From Glandiceps talaboti (lineage: Eukaryota > Hemichordata > Enteropneusta > Spengelidae), in the NCBI RefSeq assembly GCF_964340395.1, contig NC_135553.1, forward strand, positions 5,286,001 through 5,350,000: a DNA stretch of 64,000 nt, given 5' to 3'. The position numbers and the translations under genes were made by a program. The stretch's first letter is position 1. The number at the start of each line of letters is the position of its first letter. The notes beneath the pieces are model-generated. The model was not told the origin of the DNA. It saw nothing but the letters and a program-made list of their open reading frames with translations, and ran no database searches. Shown here one piece after another: positions 53,545-64,000 of this stretch.

Positions 53545-54321
53545 GGTGTTCTACAATCTTTACAAGTTCTACAGTGAAATAATAGAGGGAAAACGGTGTC
53601 ATTCAGTAAGGGACAGTCACTCTAAATTACACTTGTCAGCATTTTCTTTTTATTTAATTTTATTCATCTGTTCTTGTTCTTTCAAGTTTTCAAGGCATTT
53701 GACAGAATTGTGGCATCACAAACTACAAAAAATAATTGTAGGGTTTAAAAAAATACTTTATTATTTGTCTATTTTGTGTTAACTGTTGCTTTTTTTCACT
53801 TTTTTTCATTTTTTACCTACAAGGTGTTGTATTGTTAATGTTATATCTCTTGTTCAATGTGATATGTAGAGTTTATCAGTATATCTATTTGATTCTATTT
53901 CTCCAAGAGTAATTAGCAAATTAATTAAATTAATTAAACAGCACTTCTTGTTTTTGTTGTTTCTTACCCCACAAAACTACTGAAATATATTCACATATTC
54001 AGTTTTTGTCATAATTATCATTTTTATAACTTATAAGTACTGATCGAGAATTCAAATGATTTAATCAAAATTTGTCGCTCATTTTCAAAATTGTACTATT
54101 CAAAAATACTGCACAGTGACCCTTCATTTTACAGATTGATTTTAACTAAGACAGGTTTGGGATAATTTAACAAATTAATAGCGGAAGTTTATTTTATTTC
54201 TAAGGCACCATGATGTTAATGTGAAATTACTCCAAAATAATTGTTTACATTTTTGTTAGTTATCTATTATTTACATCGACTATACTTCTTAATATTTTCC
54301 TCACCTCACTGACCTACCAGT

Positions 54322-54432
54322 AACAGTGAATTTCTCATTGTTTTCCCACACTAATCTAGAAGCTATCTGTGGCTTCAACAGTGAATTTCTCATTGTTTTC
54401 CCACACTAGTCTAGAATCTATCCGTGACTTCA
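54322..54432. repeat. 55-bp tandem duplication
   Basis: CAGTGAATTTCTCATTG occurs at 54324 and 54379, each followed by TTTTCCCACACTA.TCTAGAA. Two units. Confidence 0.9.
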
Positions 54433-56289
54433 AATTTCTTCTCATATCCTAGTTCAATGAGGTCCTGATATGAAATTTCAAATTTAACTAAAGCCACCCA
54501 CACAGTCATTAAAATCATGTCTTGGTAATCAATCACAGAATTCTGCCTAATAATAAGTTAGTGCTTATTGGGGGCAGTTACATTATGTCTAAAATATGTA
54601 ACTTATATTTGTCATATCAAGAGTCACATTACTTATATACTGTTGCATCATTCTGACAGTTGGGGGTTTACTCATTTGTATAAACAACTTTTGGTTTATG
54701 ATTTCTGATTCAGCAAGATGGGTTGAAGAAAAATCTTGAGATTAGGAGCCATGGATAGCCTCTAGACTATTCCCACACTAATTCCATTGATACCAAGGAA
54801 AGTACCCTAATGGTCATCACATCAAGTAGTTGTTAGGATAAAATTGACATCCTAAGTGATACGTACATTATTGTGATATTTACCTTCCATTTACATACAC
54901 TGTACTACTTCTAAAAAAATATATAGGTCAGCAATAACAAATCATCACTTCATAGCATGTACTGGTAGTTTATTGACAAACAACCTGTTGTATCAGCCAC
55001 ATGGTATGATCACCTCATTTCAATATTGACAAAACACTGACGTTACAGAAGTCAGCTGATCCACTAACACAATTACTCTGTAATGGGTGAGGTTATTGAC
55101 ATTTGATGTTGTGCCAGCCATTGTGTGTACGTCATATTATGTCGCGTGATTGGATGAAAGTATGGTCACTCTTTACCAGCATGATTTCAAACTTCAATGG
55201 AACAACATTTATTTTCCCTGCACTTATTTTTGCAGACACCCAAAACATGTTTTTTCTGAAGACAATGCTGACAAACATGCTTTTAAACTACGATGGAATA
55301 CCAAATTTTTTTTAGCCATTTTGTTCATCAACTTTACTGAAAAACATTGTAATTTAATGCCTGTGAATTAGTGTTAAACCTATTTGCTCTACATCAAGTA
55401 CAATATTATTTTAGATGTTGGAATAAGAAGTGGGAGTATTTATTTATTTATTTATTTATCTATTTATTGCATCACTTTTGGATCAGGGGCTCACTAAGTA
55501 TGTCTAGAAAGTGAAATGTCGATAAAAAAATTAATGAACAACTTCTTGTACTGTTTCTCTCTCAGAATCAATGCTCTCTTGCATGAGAAAACTTGAACTG
55601 AAAACCCTACAGAAGCAATTCTACTAATGAAACTTAAACAAATTGAACTTTTCTATACACATATAGAATTGAATATTCTTGTGAAGTGAAAACAAGTTTT
55701 ATTAGCATTTATTTCTAAAGTCCATAAAAGTCCTATAAAAAAAAATTCTATTTTATTTTTATGTTTCCTTGTGTGTTCATATGCATGGATAGCTAGTCTT
55801 GTCAGCCTCTCTGCAAAAATACCCCCCCCCCCCAAAAAAAAAAAAAAAAAAAAAAAATCCTAATTAAATTTCAAAAAATAAGGCTATATAGTGAAAAACT
55901 GTTAGCTAAGGAATTCATTATGGAGTGTGAAGAACACAACATATCCACTTGTATATACCTTCCTTTTTCACCACCTATCTACAAACTTTTGTTAGTGGTG
56001 GCCTTGAAGATAATATAATGTATTTTTGTTAAGATAATAAACAGGTAAAATCTACCAGAGTTCCACGCCAAAATTATGTACAGTGTATAGTTTTGATTTT
56101 ACAAAGCCTTCTCTGTTACCTGGATTCTAAAATCTCAAGAATAATAGTACTGTTTCCATCATTATACCATATATACACAAACACCCTATCTTTAACAGCC
56201 TACCTCCTTGCTCAGGTAGAGAATTTACTTAAAGTTTTACATGTTAGAAAAGTACATGCAACAAAATCACATTCATGTAGAACAACTTA

Positions 56290-56845
56290 AGGAAAGTTTC
56301 AGGAGTCCACTCGTAGGTAAGGTACCCTGAGTCAGGAGACCACTTATAGGTGTCCCAAGTCGAGACAGTTTCAGGAGACCTCCTGTAGGTGTCCTAAGTC
56401 AGGACAGTTTCTGGAGACCTCCTGTAGGTTTACTTAAGTCAAGACAGTTTCTGGAGACCTCCTGTAGGTTAACTAAGTCAGGACAGTTTCTGGAGACCCC
56501 TCGTAGGTGTCCTAAGTCAGGACAGTTTCTGGAGACCTCCTGTAGGTTAACTAAGTCAGGACAGTTTCTGGAGACCCCTCGTAGGTGTCCTAAGTCAGGA
56601 CAGTTTCTGGAGACCTCCTGTAGGTGTCCTAAGTCAGGACAGTTTCTGGAGACCTCCTGTTGGTTAACTAAGTCAGGACAGTTTCTGGAGACCCCTCGTA
56701 GGTGTCCAAAGTCAGGACTGTTTCTGGAGACCCCTCGTAGGTGTCCAAAGTCAGGACAGTTTCAGGCGACCCCTCGTAGGTGTTCAAAGTCAGGACAGTT
56801 TCTGGAGACCTCCCAAAGTTATTATATCCTGAGTCAGGACAATTT
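56290..56845. repeat. 39-bp minisatellite, about 14 units
   Basis: The unit GTCCTAAGTCAGGACAG, TTTCTGGAGACC and TCCTGTAGGT repeats about 14 times. Two subtypes alternate (TGTCCTAAG/TTAACTAAG and CTCCTGTAGG/CCCTCGTAGG). Most units contain the small inverted repeat GTCCT-aagt-CAGGAC. Confidence 0.95.
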
Positions 56846-57325
56846 CAGGAGCATTCCACAACATATTCATGTTTAGACACATCACAAACAGCCCTTCACA
56901 ACATAGATTACTTTATTCTAAATTAACAGTAGTATCATTTTTATACTTGGTAACTGTTAAGGCTTGCATTGTCTATCCTGTATTTGTACATAGATAAGTA
57001 AGTACCATCATTTATGTACTATCCTAAGTAGATCTGACCTTACCCTAACTACTGATAACTTCTATATCTCGCTGCAACTCATATCAATGGATGCAAGTTC
57101 ATGCAGGGGTGTCTATCTCACTACTCTATTGAGGGGTTAAGTTATAATCAGCAAGACTTGATTGTTCAAGAAAGTACCGGTATGCAATATTGACTGAACC
57201 ATTCACGACTCCACGTCATGTATTCAGCATGTTCAGAAAAAATACAAGCAGTGCAAAGGAAAATTTGTTCTGCAACTTCTGTTGGTACTATTAAAAACTT
57301 AAAAGATCAATAACTTTACATCTTT

Positions 57326-57612
57326 AATTCTTTGTACCTGTAATAGCATTTTATCTAATGCTAAAGGGTCAAAATAGAGCAACAACATGGGTTTATTCTT
57401 ACATGCCCCTGTAGTAATGCATGTGCAGCAGGTGGAAGGGAAGTCAGTGTTGACCAAGTCTAATTCCTATACAGTATCGTTACCATTTAAACTTCCACTC
57501 ACAATTAGAAACCACATTGGCATCAAGACTAGTGTTGACCAAGAAATCAATAATGGCTTATTTTTCAGATGGGCCTAGGCTGTTAATTTCTATTCAGGGT
57601 ATTAGGAGAATT
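57326..57612 (+). repeat. Dispersed repeat, copy B (related to 30.87-31.13 kb)
   Basis: Colinear with copy A: TACCTGTAATAGCATTTTA, AAAGGGTCAAAATAGA, TTTATTCTTACA, TAGTAATGCATGTG, GGAAGTCAGTGTTGACCAAG. A second GTTGACCAAGAAATCAATAA block follows. It is an old interspersed element of unknown class. Confidence 0.55.
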
Positions 57613-59527
57613 CACAATTATTAAAGAAACTTAATATTGATGGACTGAATTTAGATCTTGATAAATATGACAACACAGCTGGATGGAATATGGAAGAAAG
57701 TTTGATTTTTATAGAAGACAAGTTTTTTTTCTATTTCTGAGATTTGTACATCAGACTAGTCTTTGAAGTGTAAAAAACAACCTGTTGCTCACCAAGTTTG
57801 GTTACTTAATTATAAGCTTGCAACAATGCAACTGGTTTTGGGCACATTTGGCAAATTGCACAACATTTTGTTTTTGGTATTTTTGACCGATTTGAGAAAC
57901 CAGAACAAATCACATGACAATAATAAGGCCAGAGTCAAAAGTAATCCCAGACCCATTGTGTATAAGTTGACTACAATTTTCCCAAATAATTAAAAGCAGT
58001 TTTTTCCAGTTTTTTGTTCTTTTCATTGTTTTTGACAAACCCAAGTCATTCTCGCAAAACTAACTTGATCAAAGGAGCTTAATACTTAAAAGTTAAAACA
58101 ATCATATATAACTCAAATCTATCTTATACCTTTCTTTGTAACTTTAGTATATTTATGTTTCATGTTTGAGAACCTCTAACAGCTCCCATGACACTACTTT
58201 TGATCCAAAAAACATCCTTCAGCCATATGTATGATTCAACCACATCTTTAGAAAAAAAATGTTTTTCTTTGTATTTTTTCCGCATACATTGTACTTTAAG
58301 TTGTGTTTGAGATTAACCCTTAAAAAGTATTTCAATGTAACAAGTGCATGTACACTCCATAACAAATTATAACATAATGAAATACATATATGATAAAAAA
58401 TATATCTGAATATGGCAAAATAAATATGAATATGAAATATTTACATTATGAAAATCTGGTGGTTGTCACCTGCGACCTTGAAAACTAGACCAAAGTGGTT
58501 AAGTATATAGAAACACTTGCATCAATCATTGAACGAATTATTTATTACTTTTAATTTATGATGGTGTCTTAATGTTGGTAAACTTAGTAGATAAATATAC
58601 TGCAATTCTACGGCTGATTGGTTAGAAGACATCATGCCATAAACACACCACAGTGTTTGGAACAGAAACAGAAATTTATCATAGTCAATGACTGTAAGTA
58701 ACTGAATCTTTCATTGGATGCTGACAACTACCCTAGACTTGTGTGACTGTGTCTCTCATTGGATGCTGATGGAATCACCATACTATAAAAATTAGCATAT
58801 TTCCATGAGATGGGGTGATGTGGAAAACCACAGACGATGTGCATGGTGTTACACAGATATTACACAAGTATAACAATTTGAACCTATATCGGAAAAAGTC
58901 TGCTATCATGAATATGGCACATAGTGAAAAATTTAAACAAGCCCCCCCCCCAACCCACCTTCATGTTGATCAGTATAGCTGCTTTGATCTCAAACACCAA
59001 TTGATTGTAATGTGTATAGCTAAAATCTAAGTACTAGCACTACTGTACAATGTTAAATTTTCAATCTAAAATTTATTTAACCTGTTTTTGCTTATGTCTC
59101 ATAACAAAAACAAACAATGTTCTCATTTTAAAGAACAGCAGTCAACAAACAAACTAACTAACTGGTCAACTAACTGTACATGCAATAGGAAAAGGTTAGA
59201 AGAGCTTCAATAAATTTGTATGACTGTAAGGGAGTAAATTGTGGTACATACATGGAAGCATTTGAAATTGAAATCACAATATCATTTTGTGTAAAGTTTT
59301 ACTCATTTTCTATCAAAGTCTTATACTCTATACACATCAATACGATTTCTCTTTCTTTTTCCTTTTAATAGAGATCTGCATAATTCTTCCATTTGTGGCT
59401 GCCATCCATTTTAGCTTTCTAATTTCCTCAAGCTCCACACACATGAATTAAACTCAAAAAGCATGATTAAATCTATGCGAAATGGTTTTACAAAAATGTT
59501 CCCTTCTCCGTTACTGAAGTTGTAATA

Positions 59528-59578
59528 CAACACAACACTACACTACACTACACTACACTACACTACACTACACTACTG
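59528..59578. repeat. (ACACT)n pentanucleotide repeat
   Basis: About nine ACACT units following ACACAACACT. Confidence 0.95.
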
Positions 59579-59826
59579 TAACACTACAAAACCATCCCCA
59601 CCAGCCATTTTACTTCACTTGGAATAAGTATGCCGCGGGCAAATGGAATATAATTTTCACACAAATTTAAGAAAATGCGCAAAAATATTTAGAAAATGTT
59701 TAATACTTAACACTCCCTTCCTGTAATACATGCGATAAATGGTACGACATGCAGTTGAATATACCGCCATAGATGCGGAAGTGAAAGATGGCCAAACATA
59801 CCTATAATGCGACCATCCTTACCTGC

Positions 59827-60150
59827 AAAGTCAGCGAAACTTCGGCTAGTCTTCGATTCTTGTAGACTGCGTCTGACACAAACTCGTGTGGGTCGTTCCC
59901 CAAATGCCACGATACAACTTATTTTTGCCATTTTAAGGAAATTTGTCATCAAAATCAGGTGACACGATTCACAGCCACGGCGCATGATGACATATAGGGT
60001 GATCGCAGACGACACGAGTAACCAGCCAATCACAGTGCTCCTTGTGTTCTTCAGTCTCGCTTTGTCCGCATCACTCAGTTTCCCCGTGCCTGGCATCGTA
60101 TGATGGATATGGTGAAGGACGTTCCATAGAAACTTCAAAGGGTTTATCGA
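59827..60150 (-). promoter_or_regulatory. CpG-richer candidate first exon/promoter, possibly of FASN
   Basis: The minus strand has a strong donor, GACTTTGCAG|GTAAGG (exon end at 59827), after an open frame starting at 60138 or at internal ATGs (MPGTGKLSDADKAR..., MAKISCIVAFGERP...). I recognise no family in it; one hydrophobic stretch (STVIGWLLVSSAITLYVIM) could be a membrane helix. CpG density exceeds the flanks, and an ETS-like CACTTCCG lies just below. No further minus-strand coding exon is seen before FASN. If spliced to the FASN acceptor at 53568, the frame runs 17 codons to a TGA past the FASN ATG, so it would be an overlapping upstream ORF. Confidence 0.35.
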
Positions 60151-63100
60151 ACTCTAAAGAAAGGGTAAACGAACTTTGAGTTGTCAAATCAAGACGTTTA
60201 CATTGTAGTCTATTTACTTAAAAACTGTAGGGCGATAATATTGCATCATAATTTCACTTGCCTTGCCAACACTATATTTACTTTAAATTTCTTAAATAAG
60301 GCTTAATTGCAGGGCGATCATATTGCATCATACTAGTAATAATTTCACTTATTACTATAGTATTCTACAAATGACGTTGGGTATTACTGCAGTGCCATGT
60401 TTTACCATAATTACAGGCAAGATTTCACCAAAATGTTTTGTAGGCCTACTTTATGGGAAGCCCTACTTCGACATGTTCCGAATTCTGCAAACCTTTGACT
60501 AATTATGCAATGTAAAGGATACACAACACATATAGCTGCAACATATTGCGTTATTTTTATTTTTTGTGTTTGTGAACTACTATTATGCCGGGATTTTCAC
60601 TTAATTTTCAGTGCAAATTTAACTTCGGGGCGATAAAACACTCAAAAACAAATTCTACAATTACATAACATGTAATACTGCTATAGATATCACACAATGA
60701 ATTTTATTGTATTGACGCCATTTTTTTGTTTCGCTCAGTGTTACTGTATTGACAAGTTTAAAACCTCACTGGTCTCATTTTTTTAAAGCTTTAAATGTAA
60801 TAGACCGATTCTTATTTTTACATTGCAGAAAATAATTAACAACTTTCAATACGGCAATTTCTTTGTTCGTGCTACCTCAGGTATTACTGGAAGTACCCTG
60901 TGACTGCGAGCTAGATGTAGGCTACCCTGTCCCGTTTGAGAAAACAAGTACATAGTTATATGAAAATTCTGAATTTGGTAGGTTCTTTTTTTTTGGGGGG
61001 GGTGCAAGAAATGGGACAGGTCAGTATTAAATATTGATTCAAAATTCATGAATGTAATTCAGCAACTGTTCGGCTCAAATTCTATTCACATGATGTACTG
61101 CGAAAATAAGAACACAAGTGAACTGTTGGCAATTGTACTGTGATGATGCCTATAGCAGCTGTTTTGTCAGGAATTAGCTGTTATTTTCAATCTGTACTAC
61201 AGTTTGCTAGTTTCGAGCCTTGGAATATCCGTCGATGGTGCTAACAAGAAGTGACTAAATCAGTCACGAAGAAAATTAATTCTGGTATCTTAGAAATTTA
61301 TGAAAAATTCATTTATATGACGGGGATACGTACGCCAACATGATGGTGCGCTATGTTTCTAGAAGCCCCTTTTGTGATACCACTGCACTGGATAACCACG
61401 GCGATTTATTGACTGGGGGGGGGGGGTACCTAGACGTATTTGACAATATTTTACTTATTGACAAATTAATTGTTGTTCATTTAGGGTAAGTGTCTGACTT
61501 GGAAGAAACTTAACAATAAGTCGAAAGATAGAGATGTATTAAACGAATTAGAAACAGACTAAAACTAAAATAATATCCTTACTATACCCATAAATGCACA
61601 ACATGTCGCCACAGTAATCCCCCAGTATATATTACTACAAAACAAGAAGATAAAGATTGTTGATCAGTAGAGGTTGTTTCGGGGGGGGGGGGGGCAGCTC
61701 GAAGCGAATACATGTACAATACTTTTGTGCATAGGCGTGTAGGCCAATCAGGCTATCTGTTTCTTAGCGTGTCACGAGTTGCGGGTTTCCGAACAACCCA
61801 GTCGATCCACCACGTGCCCAAAATTACTAGTAAAATTATAACGTTGTGCATACATTTACCGGTTTCCTCATATTTGCATAGTTGCTACCTGAATATTTAA
61901 TTACACTGGATATAATTATGAAAATCCGGCTTGCATGGTGCTATCCTCCTTTCAAAGTCAGTGAAGAGGTGTAATTTGCATCATTAATTTATCCAGGCCA
62001 GATATCAATGGCTCACATAACATTTCAAACAAATATGCGGAAAAAAACAGCACCCTTTCCCTTCAGTCCTTTGTTATAGAAAGTGTACGATATGAGGAAG
62101 ATATATGAGTCGTTTGGAGGAGAAATTTAGGCCAAAACGTGTAATCTGTCCACAGCTGTGTCACTTGTTTTGATATCTTTTTATCGATATTTTTTTTCTT
62201 TCCGTTTTTAATTTCATATCGTTTATCTTTTCTTTTTTCAATGTATATCTAAACAGAGATCATTGCCCTTGTCATATTTCCAAGTTTAAAAGTAGCACCT
62301 TTGTACACGAGACCACTGTCATGTTTTTGGACACGTTCTAAGTCACGATCTACCTGAGTGATGTCGTGATATACATACATCACCTGATTCAGAGTTGTGA
62401 CGTCATTTTATGTGTATACTGTCATCTTACTATTTGCAAGGTGAGTACTCCTACCATACGACTTGTTTTCTTAGGAGCTACTGTATACGTGTAGTTACCA
62501 AATGTTTCACGACAAGGGCCTTGTCACGAAATCTATATATACTATTTTTAGGCTGCATTCACAATAATGGGCAGGGGGGTCGGAGGAATTGAGGGGGGGG
62601 ACCTGAAAATTTGGAGGGGGGGGACTTGAAAATTTTTGGTGTTTTTTGGGGGGGACCTAAAAATATTTTTCACATATAATAATGATGATGAAAATACATT
62701 TTGAGATACCCAATGTCTTTTAAATAATTTAAGTGTGTGTTGGGCTGTTTATCTCGCCCATTGTTGACCACAACTATTAAACCAACTGTAAAATGAGCAC
62801 AGGAAGAGACTGCACAATATAGATCGCCCAAAACCACTGCAAAATGAGTATGACATAGTCTATGGACAATTTCAAAGCATTGAACTGTCCTGACATGAAT
62901 TTTAATCTTTTAAATAAACGGTTTGAACTATCTATACATAAATAAATAAATAGATATTATTAGATAAATAACAATGATAAATAAAACTCTTCCAAAAAAC
63001 ATGTATATAAAATCCTTTATGATTTCAGGCAGAAAGTATTGTGACATTTCTTACAATTTATATTTGTAAAATGAATGTAAACTGGTAAATAAAAAATGTA

Positions 63101-63260
63101 TAAATATAAATAAATTTTGTAAAAATTAAATAGTTTAATCGTTTAAAAATTAAATTGCACCATCCCTTAATTATTTGTTATCCATTTGTACCTGATTGAT
63201 TATTGAAAGTTTTCAGCAAAGGACATCAAGCTCTGCATCTGAAGGCACATTTTGATAAAT
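60151..63260. other. Gene-free stretch with G-tracts
   Basis: About 3.1 kb without a supported gene. Poly-G runs occur at about 60994, 61415 and 61681, and a G-rich repeat at 62560-62665. Short open frames are unremarkable. Confidence 0.5.
62560..62665. repeat. G-rich short tandem repeat
   Basis: GGGGGGGACCTGAAAATTT-like units repeat three to four times with variants (GGGGGGGACTTGAAAATTT, GGGGGGACCTAAAAAT). The clustered G-runs could form a G-quadruplex on the + strand. Confidence 0.75.
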
Positions 63261-63270
63261 GTGAAATGAG

Positions 63271-63277
63271 TATAAAT
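63271..63277 (+). promoter_or_regulatory. Candidate TATA box upstream of the SAP-like ORF
   Basis: TATAAAT, followed by GC-containing sequence, lies 158-164 bases 5' of the ATG at 63435. Spacing would allow a short 5'UTR. TATA-like strings are frequent in AT-rich DNA, so support is modest. Confidence 0.35.
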
Positions 63278-63434
63278 AGCCTGTCAGGCTTCACTGATAT
63301 TTGGTTGGTGGTGGTGGATCAACAGGTTTGATACTAATACAAATACATAGTTACAAATAAGATTGTTGTTGAGCCCCTTCATAGGGCTAATAACCACACG
63401 GACTAATAGTCTTTGCAAATTAGGCTCATCTAAA

Positions 63435-63767
63435 ATGTCTAGAGATGGAGCTATTGTCAAACTAAAAGTGAAAGAACTTTGTAAATATTTAGCAAAACAC
63501 AACATTCCCATGGCACCAGGAATGATAAAAGCTAACAAGATAGAAGCTATTAGATCCCACTTCTACCACCAACAGAACATAAGTGATTCTTCAACCAGCT
63601 CTGATACTGACAGTTATTCTGACTGTGACAGTGACAATGATTCATCTGACTCAGATATAGTGGAAAGGGAGTTTGGGTCACCTGAAGTCAGTGAGAGTGA
63701 AATTTATATGTATACAAGATCAGGCCGGAGAGCAACAACATGGAAGACCAGAAGAATTGATGAATAG
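63435..63767 (+). CDS. Small SAP-like acidic protein, possibly transposon-derived
   Basis: A 110-residue frame starting MSRDGAIVKLKVKELCKYL. Residues 8-45 (VKLKVKELCKYLAKHNIP...MIKANKIEAIRSHF) resemble a SAP DNA-binding helix-extended-helix in length and hydrophobic spacing. Next comes a Ser/Asp-rich acidic stretch (SDSSTSSDTDSYSDCDSDND) and a basic end with YTRSGRRATTWKTRR. TRSGR-type motifs are common in proteins of mobile elements, so this may be an accessory or terminal piece of a transposon protein, or the terminal exon of a host gene. The start at 63435 begins directly at the conserved part; an in-frame ATG at 63363 is possible. The compositional pattern argues for real coding sequence. 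Confidence 0.5.
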   Translation: MSRDGAIVKLKVKELCKYLAKHNIPMAPGMIKANKIEAIRSHFYHQQNISDSSTSSDTDSYSDCDSDNDSSDSDIVEREFGSPEVSESEIYMYTRSGRRATTWKTRRIDE

Positions 63768-64000
63768 TTGTACAAAGAGACAGTCAATTACAAAAGAATT
63801 GTTGCAAACTGAAACATTATATACAATAATGGCCACCATTTTACCTGTTATTTCCATGGATTTGCATCATAGCTACCATGGTGTCTATTTATTTGCTTGG
63901 AATACATACAAGACCGTCAGTGTTTGGCTTAAAGGACAGAGTTGCCCTATTTTAAAAGTTTACATATATATCTTTTTATTTTGAATGCAAATTTGTATAT
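63768..64000. other. Window end, no gene seen
   Basis: AT-rich sequence. The overlapping frame that starts inside the SAP-like ORF and runs to 63984 is a shadow in another frame. Confidence 0.4.

Larger units (their letters stand above)
53569..59700. other. Gene-free stretch 5' of FASN coding exons
   Basis: About 6 kb. No coding exon recognised on either strand. It contains a 55-bp duplication (54.32-54.43 kb), a TATT microsatellite (55436-55466), a C10-14/A26 tract (55820-55858), the 39-bp minisatellite (56.29-56.84 kb), dispersed repeat copy B and an ACACT pentanucleotide run (59528-59577). If the 60-kb exon belongs to FASN, this is its first intron. Confidence 0.5.

Overview
The window is nuclear DNA of an intron-rich, AT-rich animal, most likely a marine invertebrate (deuterostome or lophotrochozoan; I cannot narrow it further). 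Evidence: genes split into many short exons with GT..AG introns, metazoan-type proteins (type I fatty acid synthase, the kinetochore protein NUF2, the PDZ-BAR protein PICK1, a 3-beta-HSD-like dehydrogenase, GLYAT-like acyltransferases), long dinucleotide microsatellites, minisatellites and short inverted-repeat transposons. All exon models were built by hand from splice consensus, codon-phase agreement and remembered similarity to the human proteins. They chain without frame conflict for every multi-exon gene.

Layout. 0-3.4 kb: two tandem single-exon GLYAT-like genes (+). 5.6-13.5 kb: complete NUF2 (-), 11 coding exons, 451 aa, plus a probable non-coding first exon near 13.4 kb. 13.6-19.5 kb: no gene seen; microsatellites and a hAT-like MITE. 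19.6-21.7 kb: 3-beta-HSD-like gene (-), two exons, 365 aa. It is head to head, across about 310 bp, with PICK1 (+, 22.0-28.8 kb), which has an additional 5' coding exon that can be spliced in frame. 28.8-34.4 kb: convergent intergenic/3'UTR space rich in degenerate tandem repeats. 34.5-53.6 kb: complete FASN (-), 25 coding exons, 2552 aa, domain order KS-MAT-DH-pseudoME-ER-KR-ACP-TE with the catalytic residues in place. 53.6-63.4 kb: mostly non-coding, with a CpG-richer candidate promoter/first exon near 60 kb and a 56.3-56.8 kb minisatellite. 63.4-63.8 kb: a small SAP-like acidic ORF (+).

The genes form no obvious operon-like system. GLYAT-like, 3-beta-HSD-like and FASN all act in acyl/lipid/steroid chemistry, but that may be chance. 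The most unusual features are structural. In FASN, the 3' half of KS exon 5 together with its 5' splice site is repeated six times in tandem. In three unrelated genes (NUF2, PICK1, FASN) tandem repeats cross the stop codon and copy the end of the coding region into the 3'UTR. PICK1 has two alternative N-terminal exons ending in the same EDK(M) motif and phase.
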